From contig JAWLDB010000031.1 of the NCBI GenBank assembly GCA_041686915.1, positions 1-19,403 on the forward strand: a stretch of DNA of 19,403 bases, in the 5' to 3' direction. Position 1 is the first letter of the stretch; every line of letters begins with the position of its first letter. The notes below the pieces were generated by a model. That model was not told the origin of the DNA. It was given only the letters and a program-made list of their open reading frames with translations, and did not search any database. A program made the translations under genes and the position numbers. This DNA is from JAWLDB01 sp041686915 (GTDB lineage: Bacteria; Bacillota; UBA994; UBA5500). Shown piece by piece: positions 1 through 7,698 of the stretch.

Positions 1-889
1 CGAGCAACCTTTGATGGCGACGCTTGTAAAGCTCAACGGTGTGAGATGGCCCTACTCCAGCCACTGATTTCCGGAGAGCTACCAGGTAGCCTACTCCGTA
101 AGGACTTTCGTAGGAAAGCACCTCTGTTTCGCCGGAAAGCCCGTCGAAACATCCCAAGAAAATGGCTAGAGGCCTAAGCCCACATTCACCGGCGCAATCA
201 GATAGTTGGCTGAGTTGCTGCAGCCCAGAAACATCATGCCGTGAAATGACCTGCTGGACCTGTTCGTCAAACAGATGAGCTTCAGCATGATAGCCAGCTG
301 GCGCATCCTTGGTCAACCTGTGTGAAAGGTCACCACTGGCTATAAGGGCAATCCGCTTGCCGGATGCCTTGATTGCCTGGCCGATCGCAGCGCCTAGAGC
401 ATAATGTTCTTCCAAAGGGAGCCCAGATATATTGACAATTGCCGCCTTAGGCAGGTTGTTTCCTGCCGCCTGAGCCAGGTACCACAGAGGAACTGTAACC
501 CCATGGTCCAATGCTTCCGCTAGACGAAAGCGACGCTTAACGGCAGGGGTGAGCGCTGCCACTGGCAAACCCATCGCTTCTGCCTCTTGCATAATCAAGT
601 TGCACAGTTCTTGGTCAATCTGAAGTGCCACCTTCGCATCCTGAGCTCCGAAGCTGCCAAAGTCCCCTGCAGCCTTCTGCTGCTCCAGCACCGTGAACGC
701 GTCGCTGAAAACATGGCCGTGTGGACCGAAGATGATAACCGTTTCTGGGTCCAGCTCTGCGAGTTCTTTGGCGGCTCGCTGCATTGCCGCAGTCGTTTGC
801 GCTGCTTTATGTTCTTCCCCTTTGCCTACGGTTGGGATGATAATCGGTGGATGTGGACTGTACCAAGCCAAGATGAGCTGTCCGGTCAA
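1..889 (-). CDS. LigB-type (class III extradiol dioxygenase-like) protein, AmmeMemoRadiSam-associated family, 3' end cut by window edge
   Basis: About 296 codons are visible and the reading frame runs off the window at base 1, so the C-terminus is missing. The start is a TTG at 889. It is preceded by the Shine-Dalgarno sequence AGAGGTGA with 7 nt spacing, and an in-frame TGA just upstream rules out an earlier start. The protein carries the LigB-fold signature: an N-terminal SPHPPIIIP stretch (H13), IFGPHGHVFSD, LDHG, a GDLSH motif in the C-terminal half, and AGECGLRP. This pattern is typical of proteins in which the LigB domain is fused to a C-terminal AMMECR1 domain (AmmeMemoRadiSam system protein A). 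The last visible residues are not clearly AMMECR1, so the fusion is inferred. True substrate and reaction are unknown for this family. It lies 55 nt downstream of orr with no terminator between, so it is probably the last visible member of the ornithine operon. A role in ornithine catabolism is not shown. Confidence 0.8.
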   Translation of the reverse strand, partial: MTGQLILAWYSPHPPIIIPTVGKGEEHKAAQTTAAMQRAAKELAELDPETVIIFGPHGHVFSDAFTVLEQQKAAGDFGSFGAQDAKVALQIDQELCNLIMQEAEAMGLPVAALTPAVKRRFRLAEALDHGVTVPLWYLAQAAGNNLPKAAIVNISGLPLEEHYALGAAIGQAIKASGKRIALIASGDLSHRLTKDAPAGYHAEAHLFDEQVQQVISRHDVSGLQQLSQLSDCAGECGLRPLAIFLGCFDGLSGETEVLSYESPYGVGYLVALRKSVAGVGPSHTVELYKRRHQRLL

Positions 890-944
890 GATGCATCACC
901 TCTGTCATATTCTTGCTTGTGCCCAGGTCATGCATAGTATGCCC

Positions 945-2030
945 TCATACACCCTGTGCATCTTTGCTCAACCACACCATATTTACATAGGAAGAGGTAC
1001 TAGCCCTAAGCAAGGCACTGTAATTGAGCGTAAAGCGCACCACGTCACCAACTTTCACTAACTGCAGACAATCACTGACATCAAGCAGAAGATGGTCACT
1101 GCTAGCTCCAATCACTTCTACCCCCTGGATAAGAGGTGTCAGACCATCGGGATCAACATCCTGACGCCCCACTGCCAGGATGGCCCGACGTCGCAATCCC
1201 TTGTCCTCAAACTTCGGCTTATTGCCAAATGCATCCTGACCAGTTTCACCAACCGGCACTGAGGGTTTGGTTTGCACCTCAACAACTTCCGCTTCCAGGA
1301 CAACTGCGTCGGTATAGAGGCCAGCCACCGGCTGCCTGTCAACCGTTTCTCGCCCTAGGATGATGGCTTCGCCTATACGCAGGTTGTTAATGCCTTTAGG
1401 TAGGCGCCCAGACTGCAATAACCCGAGTGTGCTGGAGTTGCCCCCAGAGACAACCTCGCAGTCACTAAGGCCTTTGCTCCTCAGCTCTGTTGCCAGCCAC
1501 GCCAATGTTGAAAGGTTTTCTTCTGTAGGAATTACCCCTCCGTAACAGGTAAGATTAGTCCCAAGGCCCAGAATATGAAGACCTGGCAGGTTTACCACCT
1601 GCTCTGCCAAAGTGATAACCTGATCAGGCCATACACCTTCTCTCAGGTCACCAAGGTCAACCATGATGAGGACAGCATGGGTTTTGCCCTGCCGGACAGC
1701 CGCCCTGCTTAGGGCCTGGAGCGTAGAGGGTTCGCTGTTTAAGCTGATATCTGCATAACGCACCACCTGCTCTGCCTCCGAAGCCATAGGTAAGCGTAGC
1801 AGGGCCTTTTTGCCCCCGACACCAGCCTCTGTCAGCTTAACCAGGTTGGACAGACGCGAATCTGCTAGCACCTCTACACCGCCAGCCATCATGGCCTGCG
1901 CAAGTACAGGGGAGCCGCAAATTACCTTGGTAACTCCCCAGATAGTGACTCCGCGTTTGCTGGCCAGCTGCAAGATTTGCGCTGAATTATGACACAGCTT
2001 GGCCCAATCAATCGTCAACTTGGGATACAA
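945..2030 (-). CDS. orr: Ornithine racemase (PLP-dependent, alanine racemase N-terminal fold)
   Basis: 361 aa. It should interconvert L- and D-ornithine, supplying the D-ornithine used by ornithine 4,5-aminomutase. The N-terminus has the fold-type III PLP barrel pattern: LTIDWAKLCHNSAQI, then WGVTKV with the probable Schiff-base lysine K35. Later come the glycine-rich VSGGNSSTLGLL and LRIGEAIILG segments seen in this racemase family. The start is a TTG at 2030, set by a strong GAGGAGGT ribosome-binding site about 9 nt upstream; no ATG fits. It begins 22 nt after the stop of the GlmL-like gene. The assignment to ornithine rather than alanine or another amino acid rests mainly on the clustering with ord, ortAB and oraSE, plus the lack of the alanine racemase C-terminal domain organisation. 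Length is as expected for ornithine racemases. Confidence 0.9.
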   Translation of the reverse strand: MYPKLTIDWAKLCHNSAQILQLASKRGVTIWGVTKVICGSPVLAQAMMAGGVEVLADSRLSNLVKLTEAGVGGKKALLRLPMASEAEQVVRYADISLNSEPSTLQALSRAAVRQGKTHAVLIMVDLGDLREGVWPDQVITLAEQVVNLPGLHILGLGTNLTCYGGVIPTEENLSTLAWLATELRSKGLSDCEVVSGGNSSTLGLLQSGRLPKGINNLRIGEAIILGRETVDRQPVAGLYTDAVVLEAEVVEVQTKPSVPVGETGQDAFGNKPKFEDKGLRRRAILAVGRQDVDPDGLTPLIQGVEVIGASSDHLLLDVSDCLQLVKVGDVVRFTLNYSALLRASTSSYVNMVWLSKDAQGV

Positions 2031-2052
2031 AATGGAAATACCTCCTCAGTAG

Positions 2053-3411
2053 CTATAGCAACCCCAGACTCCGTTGCATCAGGTAAGTGGCCGCCTGTGG
2101 ATATCTGACTCCCAGCACCCCAAGTACTGCCATGTTATAATGGCGGTCAATCAGAACCTCAGCACCGGATTTGGGCAGCAATGCCTGCCCAGCAGGCCGA
2201 TTGAGTACTGTTCTCAGGATCTCAGGCGCAGTCTGCAGCTTGGCCAAAGCACCGCCCGTGCCTATCACATAGCGCACGCAAGTCAGATCCTTGCCCTCCG
2301 CTAAAGAAACCCTACCCGATGGGCCGTAGAGTTGTCTAATACGGCCCACATGTCGGTCCAGGGCTGTCTGTACGGCCTCCGTGGTCAGTTCTTCAAGGAG
2401 CATGAGCTCAGTTTTGCCCTGTGGTATGGGCTGCCAGTTCTTAAGTATCTCTTCCGCATCGGTTCCCAGCATCCTTCCCAACTCGGAAAAACCAATGCGT
2501 TCAGCCACATGTCTGGCATTTATATAAACCCCCAAGTCGCCTTCAACTGTGCGTTTGGCTAATGGTTCTGGGCTGATCATCAAGCGATTGATCTCGTCTG
2601 CTCCGGGTGTAACGCTGTGCACGTCAGTGGTAGCCCCTCCGACGTCAAACACCAGGACGTCTCCCAAGCTTTCGTAGAGTAAGCGGGAAGCTGCCATCAC
2701 GGCACCTGGCGTGGGCATTATACCACCAGTGACCAGTTCACGGATTTTGTCCATACCTGGAGCATGCACAATGTGTTCTTCAAACACTTGCTGGATTATC
2801 TTCCTGGCAGGTTCTACGTTCAGGTCATCAATACGGGGGTAGACATTGCCAACTATATAACAGCGCATTCCCGCCCCCTGCAGTATCTGCTCTGCTTCTT
2901 CCGCAGCTGTTGAGTTGCCGGCAAAGATTACAGGGGCAGTCAACCCGGTCTTCGCTAGTTGACGCGCATTAGTCAGCACCGTCGTTTTTTCTCCGTAGTC
3001 TACGCCTCCGGCCAGCAGGATAATGTTTGGACTAACTTGCTCAAGCGAAGCAAGGTCGCCCTCTTTCAGCTCACCGGCGGTGATCATCTTCAGGATGGCA
3101 CCCGCGCCTAGCGCAGCCTCACGTGCGGCACGCACCGTCATGTCATAGACCAATCCATGCACACTCATGCGCAGGCCCCCGGCTGCGCTACTCGTAGCCA
3201 GCATTTCACCCCAGTTCAGGCTGCTGTGCAGCTGACACTCCAGGTCGCGCACAGCAGCCCTGAGTCCTAACGTCACGTCTCCGTCCAACACAGTAGTTGG
3301 AGCCATACCCTGACCGAGGAACTCGGGCTGTTCACCACTCAGCCCGGTGAAAGCATTGACTACAGTAGTGGTACTGCCTATCTCAGCTACAAGTATGTCG
3401 GCACTAACCAT
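2053..3411 (-). CDS. GlmL/MutL-like ASKHA ATPase, probable reactivating chaperone of ornithine aminomutase
   Basis: 452 aa, the usual size for the GlmL/MutL family, whose members accompany adenosylcobalamin-dependent carbon-skeleton and amino mutases. ASKHA-fold nucleotide-binding motifs are visible: phosphate-1 loop LVAEIGSTTT (residues 7-16, with Glu10 where Asp is more common), the family-typical SSAAGGLRMSVHGLV around 74-88, NIILLAGGVDYGEKT around 129-143, phosphate-2 loop FDVGGATTDVHSV (255-267), and the adenosine-side VIGTGGALAKL (382-392). The start is ATG 3411, with AGGGG upstream, only 2 nt after the oraE stop. This position, directly behind the B12/PLP mutase subunit, suggests it exchanges damaged cobalamin in OraSE at the expense of ATP. 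That role is inferred by analogy with diol dehydratase reactivases and has not been shown from sequence. It is distinct from the DNA mismatch-repair protein also named MutL. Confidence 0.87.
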   Translation of the reverse strand: MVSADILVAEIGSTTTVVNAFTGLSGEQPEFLGQGMAPTTVLDGDVTLGLRAAVRDLECQLHSSLNWGEMLATSSAAGGLRMSVHGLVYDMTVRAAREAALGAGAILKMITAGELKEGDLASLEQVSPNIILLAGGVDYGEKTTVLTNARQLAKTGLTAPVIFAGNSTAAEEAEQILQGAGMRCYIVGNVYPRIDDLNVEPARKIIQQVFEEHIVHAPGMDKIRELVTGGIMPTPGAVMAASRLLYESLGDVLVFDVGGATTDVHSVTPGADEINRLMISPEPLAKRTVEGDLGVYINARHVAERIGFSELGRMLGTDAEEILKNWQPIPQGKTELMLLEELTTEAVQTALDRHVGRIRQLYGPSGRVSLAEGKDLTCVRYVIGTGGALAKLQTAPEILRTVLNRPAGQALLPKSGAEVLIDRHYNMAVLGVLGVRYPQAATYLMQRSLGLL

Positions 3412-3413
3412 TG

Positions 3414-5603
3414 TTACCCCTGACCCTTTTCACGGTGCTTCCTCACCAAGAAGCTGGCTACATGCATACCCTTGGTGCCACGGCCGAAGCCTGCGTCCAT
3501 ACCACAGTCTACAGCCATGTCGTGAGTAACCTGAGTGCCGCCTCCCACCAGTATAAACCGGTCTCTTACGCCTTTTTCCACGCATAGCTCATGTAAGCGG
3601 CGCATGTTCAGGCGATGAATGTCGGCATGCGAGATAATAGTGCTGACTAGAATGGCATCAGCATCTATTTCGATGGCCGCATCTATTAGTTTCTGGATCG
3701 GAACGGAAGTCCCCAAATAGTGGCACTGAATGCCGAAGCCTTCGAGCCCCCCGTGTTTAATGTCGATAATCTCGCGCATACCAACCGAGTGCTCATCGTG
3801 CCCGATGGTGGCCGCGACCACCTTCATCGGCTGCCGCTGTATATCAGCCCTGATTTCGTCGGCGGAAAGCAGTGGGACCTCTTCTGGTATGACCAGGCTG
3901 GTTGTGTCGATAGTGAAAGGCACCCTGCCCTTAACCTCGAGGTATGTTCCTTCAGCGGGCTGCATGACCTGCTTATGAATAACCTCTACATCTGTTAACC
4001 CAAACCGCTCCGCCATCTTGACTGCGGCCGCTTCTGCAGTGCGGGCCCCAGTTGGGAAGAATACTTGAATATTGACTACACCATCGCCTGCCCATTCAAC
4101 TTCGGGTTTGACCAGGTTGTTCTGGCGAAGTTCGACTGTCTGCTGCAGACGTGTGTTGACGTTGTCGTCTGGATCAAGCTCATCAATATAGGTGATTTTC
4201 TCTGGATGACAGAGGGTACATCCACCTATCGCCTCGCAGGGCTCAGATAGCCTTTTTGGAACAGCGTTATGGCCAAAATGGGCGCAGACCGGGGCGAAAT
4301 AGTCATGGTCTCTGGGAACTACAGTATTGACGCCAATGCCGCCTTGTGGGTCGCGGGAAATACCGTCACCGTTGCGTTCCGGATAATACCCCGAGTCAAC
4401 AAAAAAGCCCTGCTTAACCGCCTCGAAGTATCCACCCACTTCCAGGATTTCCTCCAGGAAGAGCACCGCACGCTCTTTCAGTACGCGCACCTTCTCAGGC
4501 AGTTCACCATCCTGTTTGAGTTCTATCATACCCATCAGCCCGTCCAGGGCCAACAAGGCCTGCTTGGCGGTATTGACCGCATTGATGTTGTTGTAGTGCC
4601 ATGGAACGTTCCGGCCTTCATCCGGAGTGATGGTGCTTTGTATATCTGCTGAAGTCAGGCGTGAGATCAGCGTGTTTAGAGTATGGGTAACGGTTGCCTC
4701 TCTGGTATCTGATTCGATGTACTTGGTGTTCATCTGGGCGCGCATGCGGAAGCCCCGGAACAGTTGTCTTAAGGCTACAGCATAAGGTAGATCATAGCGC
4801 AGCGCAGGACCTGGGCTGGCTGTGGGCGGAACGGTAGAAAGACAGATGCTATCCTTCGGCATGCCTACCAGCAGAGAGTACATGCTGTTTAGGGCGTGTT
4901 GCACCATCAGTTCGGGCATGACCTTCCAGCCTTCCCGGGCTGTGGCATTGGCATTGTGCGCTCCGTCAATCTGAGCCATTTCCGCCCAACACATCAGTTG
5001 TTTAGCGACGGCGGCATCGACGAAGGAGCGGAACATGTTGACGTTTCGGTATAGCACGTTATACTGCGGATCCTGATGCGCACCGTTTACGCCTTCCTCG
5101 GCGAATAAGACAGCAATTTCGGGACCAGCGACTCCACTGACATACGAATGAAAATTGATCGGCCTACCAACCTCATCCTCAATTATGTCCAGCGCTCTGC
5201 GGGTGGCGCGTATCTGCTTACGAGTAATCGGTACACCGCCAACCCCCTCTGGTGTCCCTTCAATCAAGCCGTCATAGTGGCTCTGTCCAGCGGTGCGAAT
5301 GACCATGACATGGTCAGCTCCATGCCAAGCGGCCATGCGCATACGGCGGATGTCGTCTTCAAAGCGCCCCGAAGCAATCTCGGTGGTGATTACACAGTCA
5401 GGCTGCGGGTCGATGCCGCCAAAATGCTTGGCGGCAGGGAGTGGAATACTCTGCTTCAATGGTTCTGATGTTTGGCGGTAATTGAACGGTCCATCTGCCT
5501 GGTTTTCAACTGGCCTGCGCCAAGTCCAGCCCCTGCGGCGGGGGCGGTAGTTCTCCAGTCCCTGCAGTATCTGGGCGATGTTTAATTTCTCGTCAGGCCT
5601 CAC
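3414..5603 (-). CDS. oraE: D-ornithine 4,5-aminomutase, large subunit (adenosylcobalamin- and PLP-binding)
   Basis: 729 aa, close to the known large subunit. With OraS it moves the terminal amino group of D-ornithine from C5 to C4, giving 2,4-diaminopentanoate by radical chemistry. The N-terminal two thirds form the PLP-binding TIM-barrel region. The C-terminal Rossmann-like domain carries the cobalamin motif DEHSVG (D603, H605, G608), where His is the lower cobalt ligand. K616, in DIKHGG, lies exactly 11 residues after that histidine; this matches the spacing of the PLP-binding lysine and cobalt ligand in the characterised Clostridium sticklandii enzyme. A VGGGTQVTHD segment follows near 686-695. 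A small Cys cluster (C456, C462, C465) is present and unexplained. Start GTG 5603 has the strong site GGGGAGGTG about 8 nt upstream and overlaps the oraS TGA stop by 4 nt, suggesting translational coupling. Confidence 0.97.
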   Translation of the reverse strand: MRPDEKLNIAQILQGLENYRPRRRGWTWRRPVENQADGPFNYRQTSEPLKQSIPLPAAKHFGGIDPQPDCVITTEIASGRFEDDIRRMRMAAWHGADHVMVIRTAGQSHYDGLIEGTPEGVGGVPITRKQIRATRRALDIIEDEVGRPINFHSYVSGVAGPEIAVLFAEEGVNGAHQDPQYNVLYRNVNMFRSFVDAAVAKQLMCWAEMAQIDGAHNANATAREGWKVMPELMVQHALNSMYSLLVGMPKDSICLSTVPPTASPGPALRYDLPYAVALRQLFRGFRMRAQMNTKYIESDTREATVTHTLNTLISRLTSADIQSTITPDEGRNVPWHYNNINAVNTAKQALLALDGLMGMIELKQDGELPEKVRVLKERAVLFLEEILEVGGYFEAVKQGFFVDSGYYPERNGDGISRDPQGGIGVNTVVPRDHDYFAPVCAHFGHNAVPKRLSEPCEAIGGCTLCHPEKITYIDELDPDDNVNTRLQQTVELRQNNLVKPEVEWAGDGVVNIQVFFPTGARTAEAAAVKMAERFGLTDVEVIHKQVMQPAEGTYLEVKGRVPFTIDTTSLVIPEEVPLLSADEIRADIQRQPMKVVAATIGHDEHSVGMREIIDIKHGGLEGFGIQCHYLGTSVPIQKLIDAAIEIDADAILVSTIISHADIHRLNMRRLHELCVEKGVRDRFILVGGGTQVTHDMAVDCGMDAGFGRGTKGMHVASFLVRKHREKGQG

Positions 5604-5968
5604 TGTTGACCACCTCCCCTGAAGTGCTCAATCACAGTTTCCCATCCGTCGCCCCTCAGCAGTAGTTCTCCGGCTTCCTTGGCGCTGCACTGGCGTGCCT
5701 GCGCCAAAATGTAGACTACATGTCCGGCACCCTTTTGCAGCAGGCCACGGTCCATCACCTGTTGAGCCAGCTCTTTGGCATCCAAACTGTTGAACCCCAT
5801 CCGCAGCAATACCGAACGCTCTACAGAGGGGGAAGTATTCTGTTTAGCCAGCTCAATTAGCGGGCTCACCACTGCTTCAGCCAATTGCCAGAAACGGCCT
5901 TCCAACTCCGCATCGCTTAAGTTGGCAATTTTCCTGCGCCTAGCGGCAAAATCGTCAGCACGTTGCAC
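5600..5968 (-). CDS. oraS: D-ornithine 4,5-aminomutase, small subunit
   Basis: 122 aa with my chosen start. It is the small partner of OraE, required for an active aminomutase complex. Recognition rests on its N-terminus (MQRADDFAARR), the block RMGFNSLDAKELAQQVMDRG followed by KGAGHVVYILA, and its place between ortB and oraE. Two GTG starts are possible. The one at 5977 overlaps the ortB stop but sits directly against the GAGGAG ribosome-binding site, leaving no spacer. The one at 5968 has 8 nt spacing from the same site and gives the usual family N-terminus, so I prefer 5968. Its TGA stop overlaps the oraE GTG start by 4 nt. Confidence 0.95.
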   Translation of the reverse strand: MQRADDFAARRRKIANLSDAELEGRFWQLAEAVVSPLIELAKQNTSPSVERSVLLRMGFNSLDAKELAQQVMDRGLLQKGAGHVVYILAQARQCSAKEAGELLLRGDGWETVIEHFRGGGQQ

Positions 5969-5973
5969 AAATA

Positions 5974-7401
5974 TCACTCCTCACTTGCAGCTATCCGCAC
6001 ACCGTTTTGGGTGGCGATTGTAGTTAACAGATCTAAATCAGCACGGGAGTCGGCTAACAAGAAATCAACGTCTGCTCGTGATAGCTCCGCTACCTCTACA
6101 GACTTCAGTGCATTGCGGATGTAGGATGCGCGCAGATCGTTAAGATGGCAATCCCGCACTCCCATAAGCCTTGGATGCTCAGGGATGATTATGCTGCGTC
6201 CGGCAAGGCTATCTCTAGGATCTCCCCGCCTAATCTCAATCCCTTGATCACGGGCACACGTCAGCTGCGCTGCGGGATGCTTACCCGCCCCAGTATACTC
6301 TGTCTCCTGCACTACGATAACCTGTTCCTTGGGAAGGCTCTGCGCCAGCACAAAGGCGGCAGCCAATGAAGTGTTACCGGCAGGGCCGCGTTCAAGCCCT
6401 TCCAACTGGGCGAGCATCTCCGTGGCATAGAATACTTCACCCTGTGTCACAGTAACGTACCGATCCATATATCGGAGCGGTCTGGCGGCGTTACGCGGTA
6501 CGTCGGACCGGTCTGGCCAAGTAGCAAAGGGCACGCCAAAACCGGTGTGGCCCGTGGTGAATGACTTACGGTTGAAATCCTGGTCACTAGCCATGTGCAG
6601 GCCTGACAGGTCAACACTCGCCGCGACTATCTGCGTATCCACCGCTCCTGACTTTCGCAAGCCCCTGGCCGTGCCGGTGATGTTGCCTCCCCCGGCATGG
6701 GTGACTACCACTACGTCGGGCAGCCTTCGAGCTATCGAGAGTGTCTGTTCTGCAATCTCTGCACCGAGGCTCTCAATACCTGCAATGCCATAAGGCGTAT
6801 AGAGGCTGGCGTTGAAGTAGCCTGTCTCTTCCAGCATGCGCAGGAAGACGTAAAACAGTTCAGGGCCAACCGACAACTGCAGCACCTCGGCCCCATAGGC
6901 CTCACAAGCCCGCCCTTTTTCCAATATCTCAGGTTGGCCAACACCCTGGGAATCAAACACTTCCTGGACAACAATGCACTTCAGTCCCCGCATAGCTGCC
7001 TGTGATGCTACAGCCGCTCCATAGTTGCCGCTGGTAGCCGCGACAACGCCCTGGTATCCCATCTGCTTTGCTTGGTACACTGAAATGGCTGCTCGCCTGG
7101 CTTTGAAGCTGCCTGACGGATTGCTGGCTTCATCCTTTAACAGGATGCGGGCACCGTATCCGGGAGGGGCCAGTTTTCTAGCCAAACAAGTTATGTTCCT
7201 GAGCTCAAGCATCGGGGTCTGACCTACTCCAGTCTGGCCCTGCACACTGCGCACTTCCGCAAGGCCAAACCCAGTGGCTGCCATCATCGCTTCATAGTCG
7301 AAAGCCAATCTGGATTGTTCAAACCTGCCATAATCGAACCCCACTGCCTGCTTCATTATCTCAACCTTGCGACTCATTACTGCTTGATAGCTATTGTCCA
7401 T
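5974..7401 (-). CDS. ortB: 2-Amino-4-oxopentanoate thiolase, beta (PLP) subunit
   Basis: 475 aa, a fold-type II PLP enzyme resembling threonine synthase/cysteine synthase but in the AKP thiolase family. With OrtA it cleaves 2-amino-4-oxopentanoate with CoA to acetyl-CoA and D-alanine. Visible motifs: SNPSGSFKARR, with the probable PLP lysine K100; ATSGNYGAA (122-130), the asparagine/glycine loop next to the cofactor; and THAGGGNITG, the glycine-rich phosphate-binding loop. Start ATG 7401 has GGAGG six nt upstream and overlaps the 3' end of ortA by 11 nt. Its stop is followed at once by oraS. The tight packing supports co-translation of the thiolase and mutase subunits. Confidence 0.96.
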   Translation of the reverse strand: MDNSYQAVMSRKVEIMKQAVGFDYGRFEQSRLAFDYEAMMAATGFGLAEVRSVQGQTGVGQTPMLELRNITCLARKLAPPGYGARILLKDEASNPSGSFKARRAAISVYQAKQMGYQGVVAATSGNYGAAVASQAAMRGLKCIVVQEVFDSQGVGQPEILEKGRACEAYGAEVLQLSVGPELFYVFLRMLEETGYFNASLYTPYGIAGIESLGAEIAEQTLSIARRLPDVVVVTHAGGGNITGTARGLRKSGAVDTQIVAASVDLSGLHMASDQDFNRKSFTTGHTGFGVPFATWPDRSDVPRNAARPLRYMDRYVTVTQGEVFYATEMLAQLEGLERGPAGNTSLAAAFVLAQSLPKEQVIVVQETEYTGAGKHPAAQLTCARDQGIEIRRGDPRDSLAGRSIIIPEHPRLMGVRDCHLNDLRASYIRNALKSVEVAELSRADVDFLLADSRADLDLLTTIATQNGVRIAASEE

Positions 7402-7693
7402 TGTTTTCCTCCAACAGAGCGCGTAACTCCCTGCCTACTGGCAGCAACTCCGGAACAGGCCGTCCGAAACCGTGCTGATATGAAGGGTTCACTGCCACCA
7501 AACGTCCTCTGAGTATCCTCCCGGTTGCAGACACAATCTCCACCTGCGCTCCTAAGCTTCCTGGCGCCAGTAGCCATCCTTTTGCTTTCAGCCACAGGGG
7601 AGTTTTCGCCGTATCCTCTGGAACCTGTGGCGCACGCTCGCCTGCATTGAGTATGGTCTGTTCAATCTCCACCCAGGTGTCTGGCTGTATCAT
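7391..7693 (-). CDS. ortA: 2-Amino-4-oxopentanoate thiolase, alpha (small) subunit
   Basis: 100 aa. It is the small, cofactor-free partner of OrtB. The N-terminal TWVEIEQTIL, the ERAPQVPEDT block (residues 19-28) and the LVAVNPSYQHGFGRPVPELL tail (65-84) fit the OrtA family, and it sits directly before ortB. A GTG at 7702 could give a product three codons longer, but it lies within the ribosome-binding region. ATG 7693 is correctly spaced, 8 nt from CAGGAG, so I place the start there. This leaves 5 nt between the ord stop and the ortA start. It overlaps ortB by 11 nt. Confidence 0.94.
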   Translation of the reverse strand: MIQPDTWVEIEQTILNAGERAPQVPEDTAKTPLWLKAKGWLLAPGSLGAQVEIVSATGRILRGRLVAVNPSYQHGFGRPVPELLPVGRELRALLEENNGQ

Positions 7694-7698
7694 ACCTC

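Noticed and set aside
890..935. Alternative ATG starts at 935, 931, 908 and 896 for the LigB-like gene
   Set aside because: All are in other frames that soon hit stops; the LigB frame has a TGA just before the TTG at 889.
587..1061. Two overlapping plus-strand open frames (587-937 and 693-1061)
   Set aside because: They lie opposite the LigB-like gene and orr, and neither shows family motifs.
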